This document shows, one piece after another, positions 1 to 11,300 of a DNA stretch of 64,000 bases. A program made the position numbers and the translations under genes. Below the pieces are notes generated by a model. It saw nothing but the letters and a program-made list of their open reading frames with translations. It was not told where the DNA came from and made no database searches. Location of the stretch: contig NC_084487.1 of assembly GCF_030035675.1 (NCBI RefSeq), positions 33,026,474-33,090,473 on the forward strand. The letters run 5' to 3'. The stretch is from Rhineura floridana (taxonomy: Eukaryota; Chordata; Lepidosauria; Squamata; Rhineuridae). The stretch's first letter is position 1. Every line of letters begins with the position of its first letter.

Positions 1-119
1 GATGTCACAATATGTAACTAAACATTACTGATTTCTAACTTCCCCTGGTTCATGCTCTCACATTCCATGTTCCTGTTGTGTATGTCATACAACTCCGGAC
101 TCTCCTTTCGCATCTGTGC

Positions 120-495
120 GCATCAGCCTTTGGACTTCCTTTTGGCTTTGACCCAACTGCGTCATTAGTCACAGCTCTACTCATACTTGTTCTTTGTTCT
201 TCCCCAGTAGCTCAGTGAGCGCCTTCTGACCTGGGGGTCTCATCTTCCAGCACTATCTCGTGTTGCATTTTGGATAGTCTATTCATAGGGCATGGTAAGA
301 GGTATTCAGAGATGGTTTACCATTGCCTTCCTCCGAGTCTGGATGCATCTTAGTCTGGTGTCTCAGCTTTGACCATTCTGCCTTGGGTGCCCCTGCTAGG
401 AGTCTAGCCTCTTGGTCTAGACTCCTAACGGCATTGCTCTCAGCTTCTTCAGTGCTCTCAAACTCCCTCACCACGTTAAGGTGTGCATCCTAGAG
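120..495 (-). mobile_element. RTE-type LINE, 5' untranslated fragment
   Basis: This stretch resembles the 5' end of the RTE-type LINE that ends near 40030. Both share, in the same order, a GGGTG-CCCTGCT-GGAGT block, an AC-GGCAT-CTC block and a CTC-CACC-AAGGTG block. No endonuclease frame follows inside the window, so only a non-coding piece is present. The similarity is diverged, and the boundaries are approximate. An alternative is the 3' untranslated region of a related RTE family. Confidence 0.45.
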
Positions 496-565
496 GGGAA
501 TATGTATTTTAGGAGCTTATTATTATGATTACCAACAAAAAAAGACTGTTCTGCAAATTACATTT

Positions 566-1062
566 TGTATTTGATTGTTTATGCTGTTATGTGCCTCCAA
601 GTCGACTGCAACTTGTGGTGACCCTATGAATCAACGACCTCCAAGAGCATATGTCATGAACCACCCTGTTCAGATCTTGTAAGTTCAGGTCTGTGGCTTC
701 CTTGATGGAATCAATCCATCTCTTGTTTGGCCTTCCTCTTTTTCTACTCCCTTCTGTTTTTCCCAGCATTATCATCTTTTCTAATGAATCATGTCTTCTC
801 ATCATGTGTCCAAAGTATGATAACCACAGTTTCATCATTTTAGCTTCTAGTGATAGTTCTGGTTTAATTTGTTCTAACACCCAATTATTTGTTTTTTTCA
901 CAGTCCATGGTATGTGCAAAGCTCTCCTCCAACACCACATTTCAAATGAGTTGATTTTTCTCTTATCTGCTTTTTTCACTTTCACATCCATACATAGAGA
1001 TCGGAAATACCATAGTCTCAATGATCCTGACTTTAGTGTTCAGTGATACATCTTTGCATTTG
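566..1062 (-). mobile_element. BovB (RTE) LINE 3' end, 5'-truncated
   Basis: The minus strand encodes the C-terminal tail of the BovB reverse transcriptase protein. A 144-codon frame (587-1021) has the run SFEMWCWRRAL, then SYFGHMMRRHDSLEK, then RKRGRPNKRWIDSI, a block conserved in this clade after the polymerase domain. The piece starts inside the frame at about 1062, so it is 5'-truncated, as is usual for target-primed insertions. The end near 566 matches the 3' end of the longer copy at 20334-21780, with which it is very similar base for base. It is a dead fragment with no polymerase core. Confidence 0.85.
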
Positions 1063-3377
1063 ATGATTGTTTATAGTTTATAAAAATAGCAATACAGGGC
1101 AAGGGGGGCTTACAATATATGGTTTGCACCATATGCACTTATGGGTAGTAACAACATTGCAACTATTGGCACTACTGTGCCACTGCCAGTCATCTTCTCC
1201 TGAATGGCATGGCTGTTCTGTCACAGGTGCTTATTTTGGACAGGGCAAGGGGAGTTAGATGGCAGTCTGGGGGGCCATAAGAGAGCCTTAAACTCCATCT
1301 TATAAGATGGTCTGTCCAGGAGCCAGGAACAACAGAAGGATGCAATTAGTGCAGAACAGAACACCTCTGGACCACTTGCCAAGTAACTACTATTTGCACC
1401 ACTGTAAACTTATGTCAAAGCTGCAAACTGCCTGTTCAGATATGTCTGAAAGCATGAATTAATTAATTAGTATGATGAATGAGTCAATGCACTCATCACA
1501 GATTAGAAATATGGATTGCTAATTGAACTTCAGTTAATCAGACCTCATCCTTGGCAAGAAGTGTTGATGCTGATGGCACTGCAGGCAATGAATATAAAAT
1601 GCAAGTAATGTGCTTCAGATTAATTTTCCAAAGAATAAATTGTTTTGCATTACTTAACCAAGAAAAACCTGAATATCTGCAAAATATCTTCATTGGGGTA
1701 TGGCATTTTTTACTCTTTTAAAGTGAACCAATGATAAGCAAGCCAGCTAATTTGTAGCCATGGCTGTTGAATGATGGTGGGAGGGAGGAATAATTGTAAG
1801 TAAATGGCTGTTACCGGTGAATATGATTTCCTCATTTAAATAACAATTTAAATAACCTGGAGCCAGAGGGCACATCTACATGGAGCATTTCTTTGTAGCA
1901 AATACTGCTTTTACCTTCGTTATGGATTTGCACCATCCACAGTTCCTGCTCAATGGTAGCTGCAAATGGTTCTTTGCCATTCAAACAAGTAGGCATTCCT
2001 CTGGGAAGGATTAGTCTCATGGTCCCACCCTCTAATTATACATTTCCACTCCTCTGGTTGCTAGGGGACCGAGCATGCTCAACCTGTTCTACCAGATGCA
2101 GCAGGTTCCTTAAAAAAAAAAACCCTGAAGTGCTAATATCTGTATTTTCCCTGCCCATAGTTGGTAGGATACAGCTGAAATACAAATCATTGTTTGAGCA
2201 GTGTTACACTTTTGTGCACAAGTTGGGGGGGAAATAAAGGCACCATTTACAGCAACATAAAAAAGGCCAGCAGAACAGAGGAGAACAGCCGGAAGTTGCT
2301 TGTCAGCCAACAGGAAACAAAATGAAAGAAGGGAGGAGGAGATAGTGGGCGTGGAGAGGGGAATGACTGAGACACCCACCTAAAAGCAGTGGAGCAAATC
2401 ATCTGCAACCACTAGAGAAATTGAGTGGAGACTTTTTTTCTCCACTTCTTGTATTATCAGCAGATTGGGTTAGTACGGATTTACAGGGGGGAAACTGCAT
2501 GATAGCTTCTGTGGACCATGCAAAGTTAATGGAGGTGTGAGTAGCAGTAAACAAACAGTAAACCACCATGTAGTCCTGTGTGTACTCTGACACACACATA
2601 GAACTCTTTCTTAGGCAAGATGCACCATTTACTGCTGAGCAAAAAGTTATTTTAAGAGAACTTTTGGCTTGACATTTGGATCTGGGGTGGACTTGCAAAT
2701 GGGGGGGATTCTGTGTAGGTTTTGGGGATGGGATGGTTTGCAATCAGCAGCATGTGGCTGACTCTAAGTAGTTCATACTTCATCTTGAGTTAGGCTCAAA
2801 AGGGGAGGCAGGAACTGTTTTATCATCAGAGCGCTAGGACACATGTCCTAAGAACCAGCCACATAGAACAGCAAAAGCAGTGTGGCAGGGAGATAAAATG
2901 ACATTAAAAATATTGTAAAGTATACACATACACACACACACAAAAGCTTCTGAAGGTGCATGGGGTATACAGAACTTTAGTAATGAATCTACTGTTGAAG
3001 CACACTCAACTCTCACCACATTTTACGCACACCATGAAACTCCTTCTCTGGTTCAGATTGCTAAGAATACTACTATTTTCAACAAAACCTGAATTTCCAC
3101 AGAGCTGATTGACCAGCTTTTGTGTCAATCAAAAATGCCACTGCTCTTTCTTGGAGCAAAGCTGTGCAGAGCACTGAGTGGCTTGCTCTTCTGTCAGTCA
3201 CGAATCCGTTCTCCAGCTTCTTAACAGTGGTTTATGAATTGTTTTAAAAGTGCAAAGAAAAACATCTAAAAAATAAAGCACCAAATGTGTGAGCAGATCA
3301 AAACAATTTGTTTGTGTATGTAAGAATGTACATAGTCCACCAGAACATCAGAGGAGGTGTGAAAATGATAGGCATTG
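1063..3377. other. Intergenic, no gene recognised
   Basis: No exon, RNA gene or classified repeat was recognised. The open frames are short, overlap on both strands and lack recognisable domains. A short palindrome lies around 1119-1137, and a short CA run lies near 2930. Confidence 0.5.
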
Positions 3378-3943
3378 GGGATAATTTTGGTACATTCCAC
3401 AAAATTTGGAGCAAACATCCCCAATCCACATCCAACAGATTATGCTCATATTGAATGTCTGCAAAGGCTCTTCATTTCTTTTTAAAAAACCATTTCTAGA
3501 TGCTTGGAGCAAGTAGACCTTAGACCACCTTGGAGCAGCTTGGTGCTTGCTACATTCATTGAAGTTTTTAGTAAGAAGCTGATGGAAGTGGCAGTACATT
3601 ATGGCATGCCACCCCTTTCTAGATAATTGTGCAGAACAGCTACCCAGGAAGAGGTGGTGCATCAAAGCATGCTGCTGCTTCCAGGGGCTTTTTACTGACA
3701 ATTAGCATTGTGCTTTCTACTTGCTCCAAGAAGCTAAAATTGTTCTTTAAAAGAAAAAAAGGGGCCAAAAAACCCTTGGATCATCTCTTTTTTTTAATAG
3801 GGACAAATCATGCCGGAAAAGGGTTTGTAGAGATGCAATATAATCTGCATGTCTTATGTTCTGATCAGAGCAGGATCTGTTGGATGTGGACTGGGAAGGT
3901 TCACTCCAAACTGCAGAGTGAACCAAAAATCTTTCCCCTTTTA
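3378..3943. mobile_element. Large imperfect foldback element (MITE-like)
   Basis: The two halves are reverse complements of each other around a centre near 3650. The left arm holds CCACATCCAACAG (about 3428) and CTTGGAGCAAGTAGA (about 3502). The right arm holds CTACTTGCTCCAAG (about 3718) and CTGTTGGATGTGG (about 3877). The outermost parts also pair (TTTTGGT and ACCAAAA). This is the form of a non-autonomous foldback DNA element. No target duplication was identified, and the superfamily is unknown. Confidence 0.55.
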
Positions 3944-4639
3944 TATATATATTTTATATTGTAAAATATAAAACAATTTGGGGAGATTTTACCTTAAAAA
4001 AATTTGCACCAACATTCAACAGAATGGGCGTCTACTGATGCGCAAGGGACACCAACTGGATTAAGGCCATTTTGTCCATTCCTAGAAGCTGAAAACATTT
4101 GATTGAGAGGCTGTACATGTATCTTTACAAGAAGGGGGGAGGGAGAGAGCGCTTTTCCCACAGCAGAAATACCTACATCAACTCCTGTTCAAAGGCTGTC
4201 ACTCTGCAGCCCGATTGCTTCATTGTTTCTGCCTTTCCAGGGAGAGGTAGTGAACAGGCAGATGTTCTTCAGCTTCACATCCTAAACAGACAGGTGCCAG
4301 AAGCACTGAAAATCTTCTTTCCAAGGAAAGGTAACTCCACCAGATTCCTGGGCACTCTGATTTTATTATACACAGGCCAGGCAGAACAAAGAGCCGTGTT
4401 CAGCAGTAATTTTACCTGTTGATAGGAATCTTCACATCTCCATTGGGAATGACCGTATGCTCATTCAATAATTTAGCTTCTGATATTTCAGAATGGTTCA
4501 GCATTGTTTTGTTTTGTAATTATCTTTTGTGTTTTTTTTCAGGATATACAGAAAAATGAACAGTTAATCAACAAACATGGAGTACATTGCATATACAAAT
4601 GATGTTGACAATCCAATCTTGTATCCAAACCTTAATAAA
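3944..4639. other. Intergenic, no gene recognised
   Basis: Unremarkable unique-looking sequence between a foldback element and an L1 remnant. The 107-codon plus-strand frame here has no recognisable domain. Confidence 0.45.
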
Positions 4640-5640
4640 AAGAATGGCGTTTTACAATTACTTTTCACCCATTGACTTTATTCTCTGTACCCTTCTATAT
4701 GTATCTCTGTGTTGGTGTGAAAGATAGACCCTCTCCATAGCGAGACCTGGGATAATGGGGGAGAGAAAACTGGTAGAGTTTTGTTAATGTAAACTATGAA
4801 CGGGTACCACACATTGTCAAATTTGTCTGTTTTTGCTATGCCGCAAACTTTTCTATTGTGTCGTATTAGTTTTTCAGAAAGTGCTATTTCCCACACTCTG
4901 CCCATCCATCGTTCAGTTGAAAGGTTGTCTGCTAATTTCCATTGAAGTGAGATTTCCATGCAGGCTGCTGCTAGCAACAGAATAACCAGGTCTTTGTGCA
5001 CAATGGGTACATTCAAATGTCCTGTGTAGGACACCAAGGCCAAGGCCACGTCCGGAGCTAGCAATTGCCCTGTAATATCCGAGATTTTCCCGAAAACCAC
5101 ATTCCAGAACTTCATTAGTGGTTTACAGTTCCACCACATGTGGCAAAATGAGTCCACAACTTCACACCCTCTCCAACATAGAGGGGATGGAGATTTATTG
5201 ATATGGTATAATTTTAAAGGCATCCAATGCCATTGGAGAAGTATTTTGAGAGCTGTTTCTTGGATTTTAGCTGAGGCAGTTCTTATAGGCTTAGACCATA
5301 GTTGATTCCACTGCTACTCATCCATGCCTATACCTAGCTCTTCCTCCCATTTCATCTTAAGACCTAAAGTGTTACCCATTGTGGCTGCTATAAGAACTTT
5401 ATATATTGAAGCTGCTACACCTTTTGTCTCTGCAGCTGAGCTTGTACACATTTTCTCAAATGCTGTAAGTGTACTTTTAGTGTCAGCTCTATTCCCTAAT
5501 TTGTGTGCTAATGAACGAACCTGGGCTATCTGCGTCCAGTTATAGGATGTCTGTCCCAGTTTTCTGCGCAATGAGATCTCTGATATGGGCTGGCCTTTTA
5601 CAAGTAGCAAAACAAACTCCACCATTAGGGTTCTTTCTGG
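4640..5640 (-). mobile_element. L1 LINE fragment (ORF2 C-terminus)
   Basis: Minus-strand frames at 5314-5625 and 4678-5223 give the C-terminal third of an L1 ORF2 protein. The first holds the KMKWEEELGI motif that precedes the cysteine-rich tail. The second holds the zinc-knuckle-like segment CWRGC...CHMWWNC (C-x3-C-x7-H-x4-C), which is diagnostic of L1. The two frames are out of register, so the copy is broken, and the endonuclease and polymerase are absent. A short 3' untranslated part may run down to about 4600. Confidence 0.75.
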
Positions 5641-5724
5641 CTGAATGGGTAGCTAGTACATTGCTCCTCAGGAGAAGGGTATAAGAAACACACTCTTTGC
5701 CAAGTTACATAATATGGTTTTTAA

Positions 5725-6917
5725 AAGCACAGCCTGTTTAACATCTATATGAAGTCCTTGGGAGCAGTCATCAGGGGATTTGGGGTGAGGTGTCAGCAGT
5801 AAACTGAATTCTATTTCTATTCAGCTCTATTTCTCTGTAACATCTGAATGGGGAGAGGCCATGCAAGCCCTGGACCACTGCCTGGACTCAGTGGCGGGCT
5901 GGATGAGGGCCAATAAACTGAGTCTGAACCCTAGCAAGATGGAGGTGCTGTGGGTTGGTGGTTCCCAAGTTCAGATAATTGGTCAGTTGCCTGCTTTGGG
6001 TGGGGTCACACTCCCTTTGAAAGAGCAGGTCCATAGTCTGGGGGTGCTCCTGGATCCATCTTTGTTGCTAGAGGCCCAGGTGACCTCCGTGGCTAGGAGT
6101 GCCTTTTACCAGCTTCGGCTGGTAAGACAGCTGCGGCCGTTTCTGGACCGGGATAGCATGACCACTGTGGTCCATGCACTGGTAACCTCCAGGTTGGATT
6201 AATGTGATGCTCTCTATGTGGGGCTGCCCTTGAGGTTGATTCAGAAGCTGCAGCTGGTGCAAAATACGGCAGCAAGACTCCTCACTGGGGCAGGCTATCA
6301 CCAACATGTCACCCCACTGCTGAAAGAATTGCACTGGCTGCCCATTTGCTACCAGACCAAGCTCAAAGTTCTAGTTTTGGTGAACAAAGCCCTACCAGGG
6401 CTAATCAGGGACCAGGATACCTGGAAAACCATCATCCCTTATATACCCAGTCGATCACTGCGCTCTGCAGATGAGGGTCTCCTGCAGATACCATCTTATC
6501 AGGTGGTCTGTTCCGCACAACATAGGAAATAGACCTTTAGTGTGGCAGCACCTACCCTGTGGAATTCCCTCCCCTTAAATATTAGACAGGTGCCATCTCT
6601 GTTATCTTTTCAGTGCCTACTGAAGACCTTCCTCTTTCAACAAGCATTTTAAGTTGAGACCTTATCCCAGTCTGCATCTGTGTTGGAATTGCTTTTTAAT
6701 ATGTTTTTAACTCTTCTTTTTTTAAAAAAATATTTTTACACCTTTCTTTAAAATATATTTTTTAAGCTTTTTAAAAAATGTTTGTTAAAGATTTGTTTTA
6801 ATATATTTTAATGTTTTTATGATGTTTTAAAGTGTTTTTAGTGCTTTTGTTTGCCGCCCTGGGCTCCTACTGGGAGAAAGGGTGGGATATAAATCAAATA
6901 ATAAATAAATAAATAAG
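5725..6917 (+). mobile_element. L2 LINE fragment (RT C-terminus and 3' tail)
   Basis: Plus-strand frames at 5861-6202 and 6218-6532 give the L2 tail of the reverse transcriptase protein: LSLNPSKMEVLWVG, then PLKEQVHSLGVLLDPSL, then VTSRLD, then LQLVQNTAARLLTG, then HWLPI. An in-frame stop follows VTSRLD, where the intact relative at 30711-33803 has YCNALYVGLP, and another follows AQHRK. The homology continues to FLFQQAF just before 6650. The 3' end is the usual CCGCCCTGGGCTCC block with a GGGATATAAAT motif and an AAATAAAT tail. The copy is 5'-truncated and dead. Confidence 0.85.
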
Positions 6918-7640
6918 GCTTAGAGTGGATCCAAAGACATCATCCAGACCAACTCCCCCAATCCTATAACAAGGATCCAACAGTTTCTAAACATTTCCTA
7001 CCACAATATTATTTATGAGTCATTAGCAAAGCAAAACGTTGATTAAACCTTTGACCTTGAATTTTACCATCCAATATTCTTTAAGTAAACCCTTTGACCT
7101 TGTTAATTACTCTCCTTTTGTTTATTCAAGTTAACCAAAACACATAATGAACTTGCTTTATGTCTTCCCTTAATACAGTCACTACTTTGGGAGGAGTGGT
7201 GGGATACAAATTTAAATAATAATACATATAAAATACATTTTGAAATTACTTCTTCTGAACTATTTCCGGTTGCCTTTTAGCTTCAAATTTCATATGACAA
7301 TATCTTACATAGCTTTTATGGGGTGAACTAGCAATTTCTCCAATAACCACACAGCTCATTCAGAAACAATAAGCCAAGTATTTTGGGGAAGCAAATTTAC
7401 AGGACCATCTTTGGTTCATCAGCAACCAATGTAGGAGGCAGCAAGCCCACATGCCTAAATATGCACATAATTTGCTTCCTTCATAGGGAAAATAAATGAC
7501 TGTGAAACTACATATTACAAGGAAAAACAAAAATATCTAAAGTTGAATTGTTGTAAGTCACTTTTGTGAGGAAAGCAACAAATAATAAATAATAATAGTC
7601 ATACTCAGGGTAGACCCATTGAAATTAGTAGACATGACTG
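6918..7640. other. Intergenic, weak LINE/SINE tail only
   Basis: No gene seen. At 7180-7230 a GGGAGGAGTGGTGGGATACAAAT stretch resembles the end of the L2-type tail seen at 6850-6917, but nothing upstream supports a longer element. Confidence 0.4.
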
Positions 7641-7644
7641 TCGG

Positions 7645-7735
7645 GTATGTTTTAACTTGGATTCCTGCATTGAGCAGAGGGTTGGACTTGATGGCCTTAT
7701 GTCCAGACCCCTTCTAACTCTACTATTCTATGACT
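7645..7735 (+). mobile_element. CR1 LINE 3' tail
   Basis: This is the conserved CR1 3' end: TTGGATTCCTGCATTGAGCA, GGGTTGGACTTGATGGCC, then CTCTACTATTCTATGA, the start of the ATTCTATG-type terminal repeat. Only the last ~90 bp are present. Confidence 0.8.
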
Positions 7736-8120
7736 CATTTAGGTCCATTAATTTTAATGGGTCTATTCTGAGTAAATTGTAGGGTTCCAGATGACCTGTT
7801 CATTGAGCTTTCATCCTGACTTGTTTGCAAGGAAGCTAGGCAACATTGGTTATTTAATAAACATTCATCCTGATAGGCTTGTGGGGAGGTTAGACAACAT
7901 TGAATCAAGCATTATTCCATACTTTCCAGTGTAGTTTTCCCTTGCTTTTCTTATCGCACAGTCTGAACTTTTGAGGAAGTGGGTTTATTCCACAAGACCT
8001 CCCAATCAACTGCAATAGCACAACCTGAATTTGCTGGTATGTGATTGAATCCTACTCTAAAATAGTGATAAGTCTGGAAGCCCCCTTAGATACAACTCAG
8101 GGTTCCCAAAGCTGTCTGAG

Positions 8121-8208
8121 GTTACAATCCTATACACTTTCACCTCAGAGTAAGTCCAACTGAACTTAATCAGACTTACTTCTCAGTAGACACGCCTGGG
8201 ATTGCACC
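8121..8208. repeat. Short palindromic repeat (AAGTCC family)
   Basis: A foldback of about 90 bp. Its ends read ACAATCCTATACAC and GGGATTGCACCG, and its middle holds CAGAGTAAGTCCAACTGA facing its own reverse complement. The same pattern recurs at 63370-63457 and, more weakly, near 57545, 58470 and 59060. It is probably a very short non-autonomous DNA element. Confidence 0.5.
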
Positions 8209-8224
8209 GTTAGTCTTAAAATAT

Positions 8225-8560
8225 TGAGGCCACATTCACATCATACATTTATTCCACTATTGTTCCACTTTAAATAGTTATGGCTTCTGAAAAGAATCCT
8301 GGGAAGTGTAGTTTGTGGAGGGTGATGAGAGCTGTTAGGAGACTCCTATTCTCCTCATGGAGTTACAGTTGCCAGAATGGTTTAACAGCCAGTTCCTCTT
8401 CCCAGAGAATTCTGGGAATTGTAGCTCTATGAAGGGAATAGGGGTCTCCTAACATCTCTCAGCAACTTTCACAAACTACACTTCCCAAGATTCTTGGGGG
8501 AAGCCACGACTATTTAAAGTGGAATAATAGTGGAATGTATAGTGTGAATGTAGTCTAACA
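8225..8560. mobile_element. Foldback MITE with long inverted repeats
   Basis: The left arm reads GGCCACATTCACATC, then TCCACTTTAAATAGT, then ATGGCTTC, then TGGGAAGTGTAGTTTGTG. The right arm is the reverse complement of all four blocks, ending GTGTGAATGTAGTC. Arm length is over 130 bp with only a short centre. A second copy lies at 11008-11300. It has no coding capacity, and the superfamily is not determined. Confidence 0.7.
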
Positions 8561-9505
8561 CAGGGCAGGGTGCATTTTTAGGCATGAATGAGCAAGCATG
8601 GAAATAGTTACGGTATAGATGGGTACGTCTGTACCTGTAAACACTTGCGCTGAATGGGAGCCCAAGTATTATATGCAATGTATATGCATATTTAATTAAA
8701 TATATTTATACATGCACACTATCTAAAAACAAAGAAAGCATTTTTGCCTGAGTAATATCGTTTTTGAGATTTGTATTGTTGCCCATCAAATGAGACAGTA
8801 TAAAGAGTTTATAGTCCCACCCTAAGCCACAACAGCTTGGATGAGTAAAAATTTATTTACCTGGAGCCAAAAAAAGTCATACAGAAGGTGCCAGGCAAGC
8901 CTCTCTGGGAAGCTACTACCTACTTGAAGGTTCTCTCCTTGGTAGCCATTTGCCTCACTTCTCTTTGAAGGAGTGCCCAGAACACCACCTGAGGAGGTTC
9001 CCATGGTTCAAGGAAGGCATATGCAGAGGAAAGCAATTTTTCATGTGATCTGGTCCCATCTGGGTTTTAGCTGTAAAGTACTGGCAAAATATGATCAAAA
9101 TGCCCAGTCCCAGTTAATAGACCTATGGCCCTATTTTGAACCAACTGCAGTTTCGAGATAAGTTTTTTAAGGCAGCCCTACATGATGACAGTGCATGATG
9201 GGAGGTTACCACAGCATGGATAGCTGTCTCTAAGCTACTATATCTCCAATCAGGTACTTACCTGGAGCTACTTAAACTTCTAATAATGATGTTGGATCCA
9301 AAAGCCCACCCAACTGCAAACCTGATACTTTAGATTAAGGATGGAAAACCTGTAGGTTTGTAGTCAGCCTAAAAGTTGGGGGGGGGAAGTATGGGAAGAA
9401 TTTTTTTTCTGTAATAAAATGATTTATTTATTGTTTAAAAATTAGGGGACATAAATTTTTTAGGGGGGTGGGGGCCCCTATCCCATCCTGGCTATGGGTC
9501 TGAGG
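8561..9505. other. Intergenic, no gene recognised
   Basis: No classified repeat or exon seen. The short open frames at 8822-9161 overlap on opposite strands and have no domain. Confidence 0.45.
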
Positions 9506-9597
9506 ATCTGTGGTCCTCTAGATGTTGTTAGACAGTATGGCCAACTGTCAGAAATGATGGGAATTGTAGTCCAGCAACATCTGGAGGGCCACAGGTT
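9506..9597. repeat. Short foldback repeat (CTCCAGATGTTG type)
   Basis: CTGTGGTCCTCTAGATGTTG at the left end faces CAACATCTGGAGGGCCACAG at the right, a near-perfect 20-bp inverted repeat around a ~50-bp centre. A related but weaker segment is at 22030-22150. Confidence 0.6.
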
Positions 9598-10265
9598 CCC
9601 TATCATCGCTTTAGATTGAGAGCAATCCCTTTTAGAATAAATTGAATGCCTTTCCCTTGGGTGGTGATGAACCAACCAATCACTCACAATATATCTCTGT
9701 CTTTTAGTCTCAGTTTGTTCACCCACATCCAGTCCATTACTGTGCCCAGTCCCCAGTTCAGGATGTACATAGTCTCACCTGTGTCTGATAGAAATGGGAG
9801 ATAGAGCTGGGTGTCATCTGCATACTGGTTTTCACCCACATGCACATTTGTACACATTGAATTGATAAATGGGAAGATGCTGATTGAATCAATTAAAAAT
9901 TATTTAAGTAGGATGTAGTGCTATACATTAGTGATAACATACAATTAATAATCACTTGCAGAATTTACGTGTCAGTTCTATTAAACAGCAACAACAATAG
10001 GGAAGCTGAAATTTTGGACCCCGGAAGGTGTATTTACATTCACTAATAGGTAAAAAACCTCGCAGTTTAAGAACGTACCTATAGCCAACAGATATTTCTA
10101 TCAAACTTTAAAAAGCAAGGAAATTGGCCAGCTATAGTGAATGCACCAGAGGAGCAGGAAACCTGACCTCCTCTCTGAGATATTGTACTGCCCTACAAAT
10201 TTGTCAAAATGCAAACACAATTTGGGTTGGTCTTTCACAGTCCAATCCACTTGCTGTGTAGCTGG
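9598..10265. other. Intergenic, no gene recognised
   Basis: No gene or classified repeat recognised. Confidence 0.4.
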
Positions 10266-10267
10266 GA

Positions 10268-10602
10268 AGAATTTGAGCAGGGGGAGGGGAGAGGAGAGGG
10301 AAGGAGAAAGGGAGGGGAGAGGGGAGTGGAAGGAGGGAGAGGGGGAAGGAGGGGATTGGAGAGGGAGGGGCAAAGGAAGGGGCAGGGGAGGACAGGTTTG
10401 ATCATTTGCATGCTTATTGAGTTCAATGGTATTTACTCCTGTGCAATCATGCTTAAGATAGGTAAAACTGACTATGGGGAGGGGGGATTGGAGGGTGAGG
10501 GAAGTGGCAAGAGGGAAGGGATAGGAGGGAGGAGAAGGGAAGGTGGGTTTGATCAGTTGCATACTTTTTGTTCAATGGGATTTATTTATCTGCAATCATG
10601 TT
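10268..10602. repeat. Two tandem GA-rich segments
   Basis: A purine-rich low-complexity run (10275-10400) is followed by GATCATTTGCATGCTT and a GAGTTCAATGG stretch. The same order then repeats with a shorter GA run (10480-10545), GATCAGTTGCATACTT and a GTTCAATGGGATTTAT stretch. It is a diverged two-copy tandem duplication. Long open frames on both strands here are products of the low complexity and not genes. Confidence 0.6.
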
Positions 10603-10815
10603 TGAAAATGGAAATGGACCGCCTTCAAGTCGATCCCAACTCCTGGCAACCCTATGAATAGGGTTTTCATGGTAAACAGTATTCAGTGGTGGTTTTACCA
10701 TTGCCTTCCTCTGAGGCTGAGAGGCAGTGACTTGCCCAAGGTCACCCAGTGACCTTCATGGCTGTGTGGGGATTCGAACCCTGGTCTCCCAGGTCATAGT
10801 TCAACACTGACCTGG
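10603..10815 (-). mobile_element. Sauria-type SINE with BovB-like tail
   Basis: Read on the minus strand: a degenerate tRNA-like head with the B-box-like GGGTTCGAATCCCC, then AGGTCACTGGGTGACCTTGG, then TTACCATGAAAACCCTATTC, then the BovB-like 3' end GTTGGGATCGACTTGAAGGC. The outer half of the tRNA head (A box) is missing, so it is 5'-truncated. BovB enzymes are known to move this SINE type, and BovB copies are present in the window. Confidence 0.8.
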
Positions 10816-11007
10816 GGGAGGGGCAGGGAGAGTAGGAGGAGGGGGGAGGAGATTGGGTGGGTGGGCACTGGGCAGAGGGAAGCCCCTTTCCTTTCCAAAG
10901 GAAAACATTGTCAACAGTATCATTGCTTTTCAGCGTTCCCCCCACCGTTTTATTCTACAGCAGGCACATGTAGCCTCCCATCCAAATTTAAACCAAAGCT
11001 GTCCCTG

Positions 11008-11300
11008 GCCACATCCACACCAGGCATTTATTTTACTTTGAACAGTCATGGCTTCTTTCAAAGAATCTTGGGAAATGTAGTTAGTGAAGGGTGCTGAGGG
11101 TTGCTAGGAGATGTCATATTCCCCTCACAGAGCTTCAGTCAGAGTGGCTGAGTATTAAACCACTCTGGCCACTGGAGCTCTGTCAGGGGAATAGGAGTCT
11201 CCCCTCAGCACATTTCACAAACTACACTTCCCAGGATTCTCTGAGGGAAGCCATGACTGCCTCAAGTGAAATCAAAGTCTGGTGTGGGTGTGGCCCCCTG
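11008..11300. mobile_element. Foldback MITE, second copy
   Basis: Same family as 8225-8560. The left arm has GGCCACATCCACACC, then CAGTCATGGCTTC, then CTTGGGAAATGTAGTTAGTG. The right arm mirrors it as CACAAACTACACTTCCCAGG, then GAAGCCATGACTGC, then GGTGTGGGTGTGGCC. The flanks show CCCT on both sides, which may be a short target duplication. Confidence 0.7.

Noticed and set aside
693-1046. Plus-strand frames over the BovB copies (also 20462-20788)
   Set aside because: Antisense shadows of the BovB coding sequence.
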